Assembly (NCBI GenBank): GCA_947627405.1
Contig: CANQVY010000021.1
Coordinates: 1 to 13,835, forward strand
Length of the DNA stretch: 13,835 nucleotides
From: an uncultured Bacilli bacterium
GTDB lineage: Bacteria; Bacillota_I; Bacilli_A; RF39; UBA660
Direction: 5' to 3'
A model generated the notes under the pieces. The model searched no databases, had not been told where the DNA came from, and worked only from the letters and a program-made list of their open reading frames with translations. Below are positions 1 to 7,800 of the stretch, in pieces; position 1 is the first letter of the stretch, and every line of letters starts with the position of its first letter. The position numbers were made by a program, and so were the translations under genes.

Positions 1-694
1 CAATAATTGTTCCTCCGGATATATTTACAGTCAGATTTTTTCCAGTAGCTCCTATACCCGTTGGGGCTTGAATCGTTCCTCCTGAAATCGAAATAATAGC
101 ACCATCTAAAGATGAAGGACCAATTCCACATTCCGTACCTTCAATCGTACCTCCTTCTATCTTTAGACTAGAATTTGTAGATACCACAATCCCACAAACT
201 CCTTTAACCATTACAGGATCTTGAACTATTAATTCACTCTTATAATTTCCATTACTACTTGAACCAACATAAATAGTCCCTTTTCCAGCAGCATTACTCT
301 CATATTGTCCACTTTCTAATATAACTTTTCCTTTAAATATTAATAAAGCTGCACTATTTCCTGTATTTTCTATTTTTCCATTTCCTTTAATGGTAATTGT
401 ACTACTATCATTGATACTTAATATTGCATTGGATGTAGTAGAAGTAATTGAATGTGTATTTAAATCAAGAGTAAACGTGATAGCCGTTTTATCTGCGCTT
501 CTTTGATAGGACTCATTTCCTTGAATGTCGCGGAGTAATTTTATCGTTTGTCCTTCCTGTACATTATCCAAAGCATCTTGTAAATTGGTATAAGTATTCG
601 TCCCTATTTGGGCAATAAAATCTTCTGCATGTACGTTTGTTTTCATAAAAAAACAAATCATTCCTATAAAAAATAAAAATAAAAATTTTTTCAT
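1..694 (-). CDS. Secreted beta-helix-type surface protein, N-terminal 231 residues (3' end outside window)
   Basis: The frame opens with ATG at 694-692 behind a good ribosome site (AAAAGGAGAT, about 6 nt upstream) and stays open to the window edge, so only the N-terminal 231 residues are visible. Residues 1-23 form a signal peptide: KK, a long Phe/Leu-rich core, then VHA before ED, a typical signal peptidase I site. The mature part starts with a short module (IGTNTYTNLQDALDNV, then QEGQTIKLLRDI) often seen at the start of Bacillota surface proteins. It continues as Gly/Thr/Ser-rich beta-strand sequence with recurring GGTI motifs (IEGGTIEG, ISGGTIQA, ISGGTII), which suggests a right-handed parallel beta-helix. 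It is likely exported and surface-bound or shed; an adhesin or carbohydrate-binding role is possible but not shown. Any anchor (LPXTG or other) would lie beyond position 1. The last visible gene upstream is separated by a terminator, so it is probably its own transcription unit. Export is well supported; function is unknown. Confidence 0.8.
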   Translation of the reverse strand, partial: MKKFLFLFFIGMICFFMKTNVHAEDFIAQIGTNTYTNLQDALDNVQEGQTIKLLRDIQGNESYQRSADKTAITFTLDLNTHSITSTTSNAILSINDSSTITIKGNGKIENTGNSAALLIFKGKVILESGQYESNAAGKGTIYVGSSSNGNYKSELIVQDPVMVKGVCGIVVSTNSSLKIEGGTIEGTECGIGPSSLDGAIISISGGTIQAPTGIGATGKNLTVNISGGTII

Positions 695-733
695 GTTCTT
701 ATCTCCTTTTGATTCATTTCTCATTCCTATTTT

Positions 734-747
734 ATCGATTAATCGAT
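734..747. promoter_or_regulatory. Perfect 14-nt palindrome in the leader of the beta-helix gene
   Basis: ATCGATTAATCGAT is its own reverse complement. It lies about 40 nt upstream of the start codon at 694, in a short AT-rich intergenic region. A TTGATA-like -35 hexamer lies just upstream on the minus strand and a weak TCGATA or TAAAAT -10 overlaps or follows the palindrome. This is the position expected of an operator that would block the promoter of the surface-protein gene. No regulator is encoded in the window, and the palindrome could be chance in such AT-rich DNA. Confidence 0.3.
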
Positions 748-807
748 TCGAAATTTATCAAAATATGAGACATTTTTTATTTTGTTTTTACATGATTTTT
801 TATTATA

Positions 808-838
808 ATAAAAAAACTGACTTTCGCCAGTTTTTTTT
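808..838 (-). terminator. Rho-independent terminator of the histidine-phosphatase gene
   Basis: Read on the minus strand, the stem is A6-CTGGC / GTCAG-T6 with a GAAA (GNRA) tetraloop at 825-822. This gives 11 pairs including one G-U, and the T-run extends to seven. It lies about 90 nt after the phosphatase stop at 928 and before the leader of the beta-helix gene, so it separates these two units. The GNRA loop forms only on the minus strand, which fixes the direction. Confidence 0.85.
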
Positions 839-927
839 GTGAAAAAATTTAAACTTTTAATACTTAAGGATTTATTTCCGTTTCTTTTGAAGAATTAGCA
901 ATTGTTATAGATTCATTTTCTCTATAT

Positions 928-1482
928 TTATTGATTCTTTTCATTTATTTTAACAATATATTGCCATCCTGGTTGCCATGATTTTGTTTTTCTCCAATCC
1001 TTTTCTAAAGCTTCTTCCCAACTAATCTTTTTCGTTAATACCTCTAAAGCTAATTGTGGAGCTCTATGAGCAACGATTGCAACTGTCTTACCAGGATAAT
1101 TTAGTTTTATATCTTCTATAAATGCTTTTATTCTTTTTTCAACATCTTTTAAAGACTCCCCATTAGGAAATGGTTTATCAATATGTTCTTCATATACAAC
1201 CAAATCTTTTGATTTACCATCATAATCACCATAATTACACTCTCTTAATCTATTATCTACTATTTTTTCATAATTAGGCCATGCTAAATCAGAGGAATCA
1301 ATAGCTCTTTTTAAATCCGATGTAAACATTACATCAAAATTTAAATCTTTAGTCGTTTCTCCTAATCTTATTGCTTGTTCTTTACCTAATTCATTTAATT
1401 CAATTTGTTTCCATCCACTACAGTTGCCAGATGCATTATCATAAGTTGTTCCATGAACAAAATATACTATTTTTGTTTCCAT
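928..1482 (-). CDS. Histidine phosphatase superfamily protein with atypical VHG motif
   Basis: This 184-residue cytosolic protein has the layout of the histidine phosphatase (phosphoglycerate-mutase-like) superfamily. The phosphate-accepting His is in VHGTT (H10); the following DN/SGW stretch is 15-24. TSDLKRA (54-60) supplies R59, LRECNYGDYDG (79-89) supplies the acid/base Glu E81, PNGES is 106-110, and AIVAHRA (135-141) holds the second His, H139. The oddity is that the Arg of the usual RHG motif is Val (V9) and the usual H-G after the second His is H-R. Some Bacillota members are known to lack the motif-1 Arg, so the enzyme may still be active, but the substrate cannot be read from the sequence (sugar phosphate, nucleotide or phosphoprotein). 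The start ATG has a moderate site (AGAAGGGAAAAGAAT). The gene stands alone between terminators at 1759-1783 and 808-838, with promoters proposed at 1697-1724 and 1504-1512. Confidence 0.85.
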   Translation of the reverse strand: METKIVYFVHGTTYDNASGNCSGWKQIELNELGKEQAIRLGETTKDLNFDVMFTSDLKRAIDSSDLAWPNYEKIVDNRLRECNYGDYDGKSKDLVVYEEHIDKPFPNGESLKDVEKRIKAFIEDIKLNYPGKTVAIVAHRAPQLALEVLTKKISWEEALEKDWRKTKSWQPGWQYIVKINEKNQ

Positions 1483-1503
1483 ATTCTTTTCCCTTCTATA
1501 TCA

Positions 1504-1512
1504 ATTATAACA
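1504..1512 (-). promoter_or_regulatory. Extended -10 promoter candidate just upstream of the phosphatase
   Basis: The minus strand reads TGTTATAAT, a perfect TATAAT with the TGn extension. It has no convincing -35 at 17 nt (TAATAA). Transcription would start near 1497, giving a leader of only about 15 nt that barely holds the ribosome site. It may be a second promoter beside the stronger one at 1697-1724, or chance in AT-rich DNA. Confidence 0.35.
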
Positions 1513-1529
1513 AATTTATAATTTTTTTA

Positions 1530-1630
1530 TTACCTATTTTTCCTTTTTTGAGATTGTGCAAATTGATAGGTTCTAAATACGGCGTAAGAAGTTCCTAGGA
1601 CTAAAGCTTTTCTATTATAGTTTCTATCAT
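1530..1630 (-). pseudogene. Possible frameshifted small ORF (about 33 residues) in the phosphatase leader
   Basis: From ATG at 1630-1628 one frame reads MIETIIEKL then stops. Immediately downstream the next frame reads on as ALVLGTSYAVFRTYQ, then FAQSQKRKNR, stopping at 1532-1530. Adding one A to the A4 run at 1611-1608 would join the two into one continuous frame of 33 residues. The composition (hydrophobic middle, basic QKRKNR tail) looks like the end of a real small protein. There is no recognisable ribosome site at the ATG and I do not recognise a family. It could be a decayed gene remnant, a homopolymer sequencing error in a small gene, or coincidence. Confidence 0.3.
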
Positions 1631-1696
1631 CTCATATAAAACTTTATAATTTGTTTTTTTGTGCTTATTTATTGTTTTCCACTACTTTCTATGTTC

Positions 1697-1724
1697 ATTA
1701 TAATATTTACTTCTACCTAGTCAA
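1697..1724 (-). promoter_or_regulatory. Sigma-A-type promoter upstream of the phosphatase
   Basis: The minus strand has TTGACT (1724-1719), a 16-nt spacer, and TATAAT (1702-1697). Transcription would start near 1690, giving a leader of about 200 nt before the phosphatase ATG at 1482. That leader also covers the broken small ORF at 1530-1630. This is one of the two best full promoter matches in the window. Confidence 0.7.
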
Positions 1725-1758
1725 GGAAATTTTTATTCTTCTTTCTTCTCTTTTTACA

Positions 1759-1783
1759 CAAAAAAAGAGCCTTTAAAGCCCTA
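1759..1783 (-). terminator. Rho-independent terminator after the small membrane protein
   Basis: Directly after, and overlapping, the TAG stop at 1783-1781, the minus strand reads AGGGCTT / AAGGCTCT with a UAA loop. It has seven pairs (two G-U) and is followed by seven T. It would end the membrane-protein transcript and, because no terminator follows pyk, also read-through from the glucan synthase-pgi-pyk operon. Confidence 0.65.
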
Positions 1784-2149
1784 TTTCTTTTGATTTTTAA
1801 ATTCTCTTATTAAAAAGATTATAATACAAATGACTACAATTAAATACATAAATGAAAGCAATAATGCCAAAACATTCCTTGATTCCAAAAATAAATTTAA
1901 TATTACAATGTAAAATATAATAATTCCAAATATTGCTAATACAATATCTGTATAACTTTCTAAACGAGTTGGAGTTTCATCAAAGAAAGCTTTTATTGTC
2001 ATAATAATTCGATTTAAGCAAAAAACGATCATTAAAAATAAACCAACAATTTTTAAAGTTCCTTCTGTTGTAAAAATTAAAAAATTAAAGATCCCTAAAA
2101 AGAATAAATAAACAAATAATAAAATTATATTTTTTACAAAATTTTTCAT
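1781..2149 (-). CDS. Small four-helix integral membrane protein of unknown function
   Basis: This is a 122-residue protein with four predicted membrane helices at about residues 8-26, 34-52, 68-88 and 93-114, a short polar loop around 55-67 (FFDETPTRLES), and a basic tail (REFKNQKK). I do not recognise a family and assign no function. The frame is open further up to an ATG at 2215, but ATG at 2149 is chosen for two reasons. It has a proper ribosome site (AGAGGTG, about 7 nt upstream), and the longer version would begin inside pyk and be encoded across a strong promoter at 2174-2202, upstream of its own transcript start. The gene follows pyk but has this separate promoter, so it may be expressed both alone and by read-through. 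A terminator overlaps its stop codon. Confidence 0.75.
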   Translation of the reverse strand: MKNFVKNIILLFVYLFFLGIFNFLIFTTEGTLKIVGLFLMIVFCLNRIIMTIKAFFDETPTRLESYTDIVLAIFGIIIFYIVILNLFLESRNVLALLLSFMYLIVVICIIIFLIREFKNQKK

Positions 2150-2173
2150 CACACACACCTCTATTCTATTTAG

Positions 2174-2202
2174 ATTATAATATAAAGAATAAGTATAGTC
2201 AA
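2174..2202 (-). promoter_or_regulatory. Sigma-A-type promoter of the small membrane protein gene
   Basis: TTGACT (2202-2197), a 17-nt spacer and TATAAT (2179-2174) on the minus strand form a near-consensus promoter. The -35 hexamer begins on the base immediately after the pyk stop codon. The predicted start near 2167 leaves a leader of about 18 nt with the AGAGGTG site, which supports the short start at 2149. Confidence 0.75.
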
Positions 2203-3618
2203 TTATAATTTGCAAACGATAATTTCATTATTTTCTTTTTCTTTTCCTAAAGCTGTACCTAAAACAATGATTATGGTATCTTTTTCTTTTACTAAAGAAG
2301 AATGTAAAGCAATTTCTTTTGCTAAAGTGATTAATTCTTCGGTAGTTTTTTTTACGTCGGCTTTATATGGAGTTACTCCCCATCTTAAATTGGCTTGTCT
2401 TAGTCCTACTTCATCAACTACGGCTGCTAGAATTGGACACCCTGGTTTAAAGTCTGAAATTAAATTTGCTGTATTTGAGGAATATGTAACAACAACGATT
2501 GCTTTAGCATCTAAATAGGTAGCAGAGGTACAAGCTGCAAAACAAGTAGCATTTAAAATATTTTTTGAAAGAGATGTTCCATTATTTTGTATATCAATAT
2601 GGTAATCTAAATTATCATCAATTTCTTCAACAATTTCATTCATGATTTTACAAGCTTCAATAGGAAATTTTCCCATGGCGGTTTCAGCGGATAACATAAC
2701 TGCTCCCGTTTTATCATAAACCGCATTGGCTACATCACTCACTTCTGCTCGAGTAGGTACACTAGAAGTAATCATCGATTCTAGCATTTGAGTCGCTGTT
2801 ACTACGATCTTTCCACATTTATTACATTTAGCAATCATTTCTTTTTGTAATCTAGGAATTTCTTTAAAAGACGTTTCTACTCCTAAATCTCCTCTAGCAA
2901 CCATAATTCCATCACTTACTTCAATAATGTCATCCAAATGATTGATCCCCTCATAATTTTCAATTTTACTAATAATTTTAATTTTTTGACCGCCATTTTC
3001 ATCTAATAATTTACGAACGCTAAGTACATCATCTTTATTTCTTACAAAACTAATCGCTACATAATCAATTTGTTCTTGAATTCCAAACAATAGATCTTCT
3101 TTATCTTTTTTTGAAATATATTCCATAGGAATTGATAAATTGGGTATAGCAATACTTTTATTATTTGAGATCACACCACCATAGATTACTTTACACACAA
3201 TATCTTTATCTTTTATAGCAATAACTTCCAATGTTACTTTTCCATCGTCAATTAACAATCGGTTTCCTATTTTTACGTATTTATATAAATCTGGATAATT
3301 GGTACTTGCTCGACTCATATCTCCTAAAGCTTCCTTGGTATCTAATATATAAATCTCATTATCTTGTAACGTAATTTCATTTTCTAAAAATTGTTTTAAT
3401 CGAATCTCTGGCCCTTTTGTATCCAATAATAAAGGAATTGGCAAATCAACAATTTTTCTTGCTTCTTTAAAGTTATCAATGAGTTTTTTAAGAGATTCAA
3501 AAGTTCCATGAGAAAAATTGATTCTAGCACAATCCATTCCATTTAATATTAAACTTTTTATTTTTTCAACACTATCTACTGCAGGTCCTAAAGTACATAT
3601 AATTTTAGTTTTTCTCAT
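2203..3618 (-). CDS. pyk: Pyruvate kinase
   Basis: Pyruvate kinase converts phosphoenolpyruvate and ADP to pyruvate and ATP, the last step of glycolysis, in the cytosol as a tetramer. The 471 residues cover the full core without the extra C-terminal PEP-utiliser-like domain found in Bacillus enzymes. Landmarks are TKIICTLGP at the N-terminus; ARINFSHG (31-38, with R32, N34, S36 for ATP/K+); LDTKGPEIR (65-73); a B domain about 74-170; ISKIEN with the catalytic Lys K218 and metal ligand E220; ARGDLGVE with metal ligand D244; TATQMLESM (274-282); and PTRAEVSDVANAV with MLSAETAMG. E71 in GPEIR is the residue type linked to K+-dependent pyruvate kinases (Lys in K+-independent ones), so K+ dependence is inferred. 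The ATG overlaps the pgi stop in an ATGA junction, with AGGAGAA just upstream inside pgi, so translation is probably coupled. No terminator follows the stop. Confidence 0.97.
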   Translation of the reverse strand: MRKTKIICTLGPAVDSVEKIKSLILNGMDCARINFSHGTFESLKKLIDNFKEARKIVDLPIPLLLDTKGPEIRLKQFLENEITLQDNEIYILDTKEALGDMSRASTNYPDLYKYVKIGNRLLIDDGKVTLEVIAIKDKDIVCKVIYGGVISNNKSIAIPNLSIPMEYISKKDKEDLLFGIQEQIDYVAISFVRNKDDVLSVRKLLDENGGQKIKIISKIENYEGINHLDDIIEVSDGIMVARGDLGVETSFKEIPRLQKEMIAKCNKCGKIVVTATQMLESMITSSVPTRAEVSDVANAVYDKTGAVMLSAETAMGKFPIEACKIMNEIVEEIDDNLDYHIDIQNNGTSLSKNILNATCFAACTSATYLDAKAIVVVTYSSNTANLISDFKPGCPILAAVVDEVGLRQANLRWGVTPYKADVKKTTEELITLAKEIALHSSLVKEKDTIIIVLGTALGKEKENNEIIVCKL

Positions 3619-4817
3619 AATGATTCTCCTATATCTTTTTTTAATCTTTTTTTATATTCTTCTACACCTGGTTGATCAAATGGATTTACTTCTAATAGAT
3701 AAGCTCCCACTGCCGCAGCTATCATGAAAAAATAAGCAAGTCTTGCTAGATTATAATAGGAAAGTGTATCTAAAGTAATTAAATTGGTATTTACTCCTCC
3801 TTGTTTATGCGCCAAAGCTACATTATCAACAGCTAAGGAATTAATTTCATCTAAGGAAAGATTGTACTTTTCTATTTGTATTTTTGTTGTCTTCTTTATT
3901 TTTATATTTGTTTCAAATAAAATTTTTGTTCCCTCTTGATAATATTGTCCTAAGGAATGTAAATCCCTAGTATTTAACATACTTATCGGTAAAATTCCTT
4001 TTTTGTTTTTGCCCTGTGTCTCTCCAAAGAGTTGTTTTAACCATTCTGTAAATGGAAGTAATTTTTCTTCATATACTCCAAATGATTCGATCCATTTTCC
4101 TTTTTTATACCAAAGATCACGACTTATTGCATATTCATAGGCTAAAGAAATGTCTTTTTTTCCATCTTTTACTCCTCTGAGTATTTCTTTAATATCAATT
4201 CCAGATACGGCCATTGGTAAAAGACCTACTGAAGTAAAAACAGAATATCTTCCTCCAATATTTTTAGGAATTACATACGTCTTAAAATTCATTTTTTCTG
4301 CATAATCCATCAATGAACTTTTCTTATCCGTTGTAATAATCACTTTCTTACTGATATCTTTATACTTTTTCTTTAAAAACCGAATCACTTGATTGTAAAT
4401 AATATTTGATTCTAAAGTACTCCCACTTTTGGAAATAAAGTTTACGATAACTTCTTTATCTTTTAAATATTCCATTAGATCATTTAAATAAAGTGATGAT
4501 AAAGAATAACCTGCAAATAAAATTTCACAATTTTGCTTTTTAAAGTAGGGTTTAAAAGCTTCTATAAAACTATAAGCTCCCAAATAAGAACCGCCAATTC
4601 CTATCACTAAAAATACATCGGCATTTTCTTGAATGGTTTTTGCTGTAGAAAGAATATCTTCGATTTCTTCTTTTTGAATTGTACTTTTTATATCTAACCA
4701 ATCAAGCATGATCTCTTTTTTATTCATAATTTTTTGAATTTGTTTTATTTTTTGTTCATATTCCTGATTTTCTTGTTTCATTTTATCTGTGTATGTATAA
4801 AAATCATATTTAATCAT
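3615..4817 (-). CDS. pgi: Glucose-6-phosphate isomerase
   Basis: This enzyme interconverts glucose 6-phosphate and fructose 6-phosphate in the cytosol. Visible motifs, in order: IGIGGSYLGA (72-81) and SKSGST (129-134), phosphate-binding elements of the SIS fold; IGGRYSVFTSVG (187-198), family signature 1; FGETQGK (264-270) with catalytic Glu E266; DLHSLGQ (285-291) with H287, at the same 21-residue distance from the Glu as in Bacillus-type enzymes; AHKQGGV (336-342); and GAYLLEVNPFDQPGVEEYKK (371-390), signature 2 with the catalytic Lys. At 400 residues it is shorter than the roughly 450 of Bacillus enzymes, mostly through a shorter N-terminus and the loop before AHKQGG, but no motif is missing. 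The ribosome site AAGGAG is formed by the last two codons of the upstream glucan synthase gene, 8 nt apart, and the stop overlaps the pyk start. This couples the three genes. Confidence 0.96.
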   Translation of the reverse strand: MIKYDFYTYTDKMKQENQEYEQKIKQIQKIMNKKEIMLDWLDIKSTIQKEEIEDILSTAKTIQENADVFLVIGIGGSYLGAYSFIEAFKPYFKKQNCEILFAGYSLSSLYLNDLMEYLKDKEVIVNFISKSGSTLESNIIYNQVIRFLKKKYKDISKKVIITTDKKSSLMDYAEKMNFKTYVIPKNIGGRYSVFTSVGLLPMAVSGIDIKEILRGVKDGKKDISLAYEYAISRDLWYKKGKWIESFGVYEEKLLPFTEWLKQLFGETQGKNKKGILPISMLNTRDLHSLGQYYQEGTKILFETNIKIKKTTKIQIEKYNLSLDEINSLAVDNVALAHKQGGVNTNLITLDTLSYYNLARLAYFFMIAAAVGAYLLEVNPFDQPGVEEYKKRLKKDIGESL

Positions 4818-4825
4818 AAATTATC

Positions 4826-7800
4826 TTACTCCTTCACGCATACTTCGATTTGATGTGTTTTTTGATCATCAATCAATTCTATTTCTTTTTTCTTTACATT
4901 ATCAATTTTTATAGAATTTATTTTCCCTTTTTTTACTAGAATATGGTAAATTGTACTTTTATACATATAAGTGATCTCATATTCTTTAAAAGAATTTTTC
5001 GGATTGATTTCTAAATGGTTCCCTCTTAATTGGAAACCTAAAATTTGTGTTAATCCTACATTATAAAACCATCCACTACTACCTGTATACCAACTCCAAC
5101 CACCTCTAGCTTTTTTATCTTTATTGCTATAGATATCAGCAGAAATTACATAAGGTTCAATTTTATAAATATCCGCTTCCTGCATTGTTTTTGTTCTTTC
5201 AATTGGATTGATCATTTGATAATATTCATAAGCTTTTTCATATTGTCCTGCTTTTAATAAAGCCATAATATACCATGCTGTTGCGTGTGTATATTGTCCC
5301 CCATTTTCGCGAATTCCTTCTGAATAGCTAGCAATATAACCTGGATTTTCGTTTTTTCCAGTAAATGGTGGTGTTAATAATTTAATTATCTTTAACTTTT
5401 CATCCACTAAGTTCTTTTCCACCGCATCAATAACAGAATCTGTCTTTTCTTTGGCAATTCCTGTAAGTATAGCAAAAGCTTGTGAAATTAAATCAATTTT
5501 ACATTCTTTATTTTTCTTAGAACCTAATTTGTTTCCATTATCGAAAAAAGCTCTTAAATAATATCCATCTTCGTAGCAATTCTGTAAAGCCTTTTCTAGG
5601 GTTTTAACTTCTTCTTGATAAGATTTTGTGTTAATATTTAGATCATAGTTTTTACAAATTTCTATAAACTTCTGAAGATTATCATATAAGAAAAATCCTA
5701 ACCATACGCTACTGCCTTTTCCTTTTATTCCTACTTTGTTCATTCCATCATTCCAATCTCCACCACCGATTAAAGGTAGATCATTGGTTGCTAAATTTTC
5801 TAAAGCATAGTCAATGGTTCTCTTTAAATGCTCAAATAAAGATTTTGTATAAATGGTATCGGTATATTGCATACCACTTTCTTCTTCTCCATCTTCTAAT
5901 TCTCTGGCTGTAACAAAAGGAACTTGTTCTTCTAAAATACTATAGTCTTCTGTAATTTTTAAATATTCACTTGTAGCATATACCAACCATAAATAGTCAT
6001 CTTTATATCTACTTCTAAGTCCAAAGTGATTGATATCATGCCACCAATGTAATACATCTCCTTTTTCAAATTGATGAGCAGCATTCATTAAAATTTGTTT
6101 TTTTGTTTTATCTGGGTATACACTACACAAATTCATAGCGTCTTGTAATTGATCGCGATAACCAAAAGCTCCTCCTACTTGATAAAAACCAGCTTTGGCT
6201 TGTAATCTTGCGTGTAATGTTTGATATAAATACCAATAATTTAACATGTAGTCAAAACTTTCATCTGGTGTTTTTACTTGAATCTTTGTGATTTGTTGAT
6301 CCCAGTATTGTAAAACTTTATTGATTTCTTTGTTAACCACATTTAAATTGCTATATTTGGTTGCTAAATAATCTACCATTTCCATGCCTTGTGTACATCC
6401 AATTGCAAAAGAACATTCATACGTTTTTTCGGCTTCTAATACAAGATTTGTAGCTATGCTTTTACGCATTACTTGTTTCTTGTCAAAATGATCAATTTTT
6501 TCACTACATGTTAAAAAAACCGTTTTATCTGAAAAATTTGGATCATAAACATTACGCATATACATATATTTGCCATTGTCTTCACAAAGTATATAGCGAT
6601 TCGTCTTCTCACTCATACTTCCTAAGGTTGGATTTAAGAAGAGTTCTACATTGAGTTTTAAACTTTTAGAAGTATTGTTTTTTATCTTTAATCTATAAAT
6701 TTTAATATTTTCATCTTTTCCTACCACAATTGTAGAATTCATAACATACTCTTTGGTATTCATTAGATATTCAATATATCCAAGTCCATATTTAACTAAA
6801 GATGGATTTACATACTTGTGATTTATCATAATTCCTTCGGTTCGATCATTTACTACAATATCATTAGTCCAAGTAGAAATTTTATACATTTGAGAATTGT
6901 ATGCATAGCTAAATCCACACATATTATTTGTCATAATCGTTCCAAAATGATCATTTGATAAAACATGTGTCCAAGGAGTTTTCGTATCCCCACGAATAAT
7001 AACATATTCTTTTCCTTGTTTACTAAAACCACCATATCCATTGTAGTACTTTAATTTTTTACAATCAAAGCTACTTGGAAATGTTATTTCATAATTCTTT
7101 TTTTCTTCAGGAGCAATACTACTTTTTTTACTAATTTCTAATACAGATTCTTCAAGAGACTTATTAATAGCTGTATCAAATTTTAATCGGGCTGTCATCA
7201 TCAAAAGTATTTCTTCTTGTGGAGATACTTCCTTTTGATTTAAAACATATACATTCCCTAAAACTTCATCAATTGCGTATAATGTTCTCATTTTATAAAG
7301 TTCTAATTCAATCTCTTTCTGGATTACTTTACTATACACATCATTTTCACTATTAATAATTACTAAATCGATAAAAATGGATCTATTTTTAAAGTAAAGA
7401 TAAGCTTTTAATATCTCTCTTATAAATCCTAAAGAAGATATATCTTGAATATTTACTAATACAATAGGTAAATCTCCTGAAATACCAAATTTCCATAAAT
7501 GTGTTTGATTTAAACAATTCTTTTTTAACAATTGAATTCGTTCATTATTAATAAATATTTTTGAGGTTTGATAAATATAATTTAACATTATATTATACGT
7601 ACGCATTTCATAACCTTCCAGTCCTAATAATTTTGTATTTTCATTATTGGCCATTGTAGCATACGTAAAGGCTTCCTCTAATTCATGAGGTTCATTATAT
7701 GATTTTAAAATTTGATCCACTTCTTCTTTGCTTCTAGCATATCCTGCGATATAGTAAACTTCTTGTTTTTCTCCAGGTTGTATTCTTAAACTTTGACGGA

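Noticed and set aside
801..810. TATAAT on the minus strand directly after the phosphatase terminator, as promoter for the beta-helix gene
   Set aside because: There is no acceptable -35 hexamer at 16-18 nt, since that stretch is the terminator stem, and such TA-rich words arise readily in the T-run context.
864..944. 26-codon minus-strand ORF (MKRINKYRENESITI...) overlapping the end of the phosphatase gene
   Set aside because: It has no ribosome site, overlaps the last codons of the phosphatase, and shows no recognisable family. The amino acid mix looks plausible, so it could be a frameshifted tail, but there is no support.
2210..2518. Plus-strand open frame opposite pyk
   Set aside because: The minus-strand protein is an unmistakable pyruvate kinase; the antisense frame has no initiation signal or known motif.
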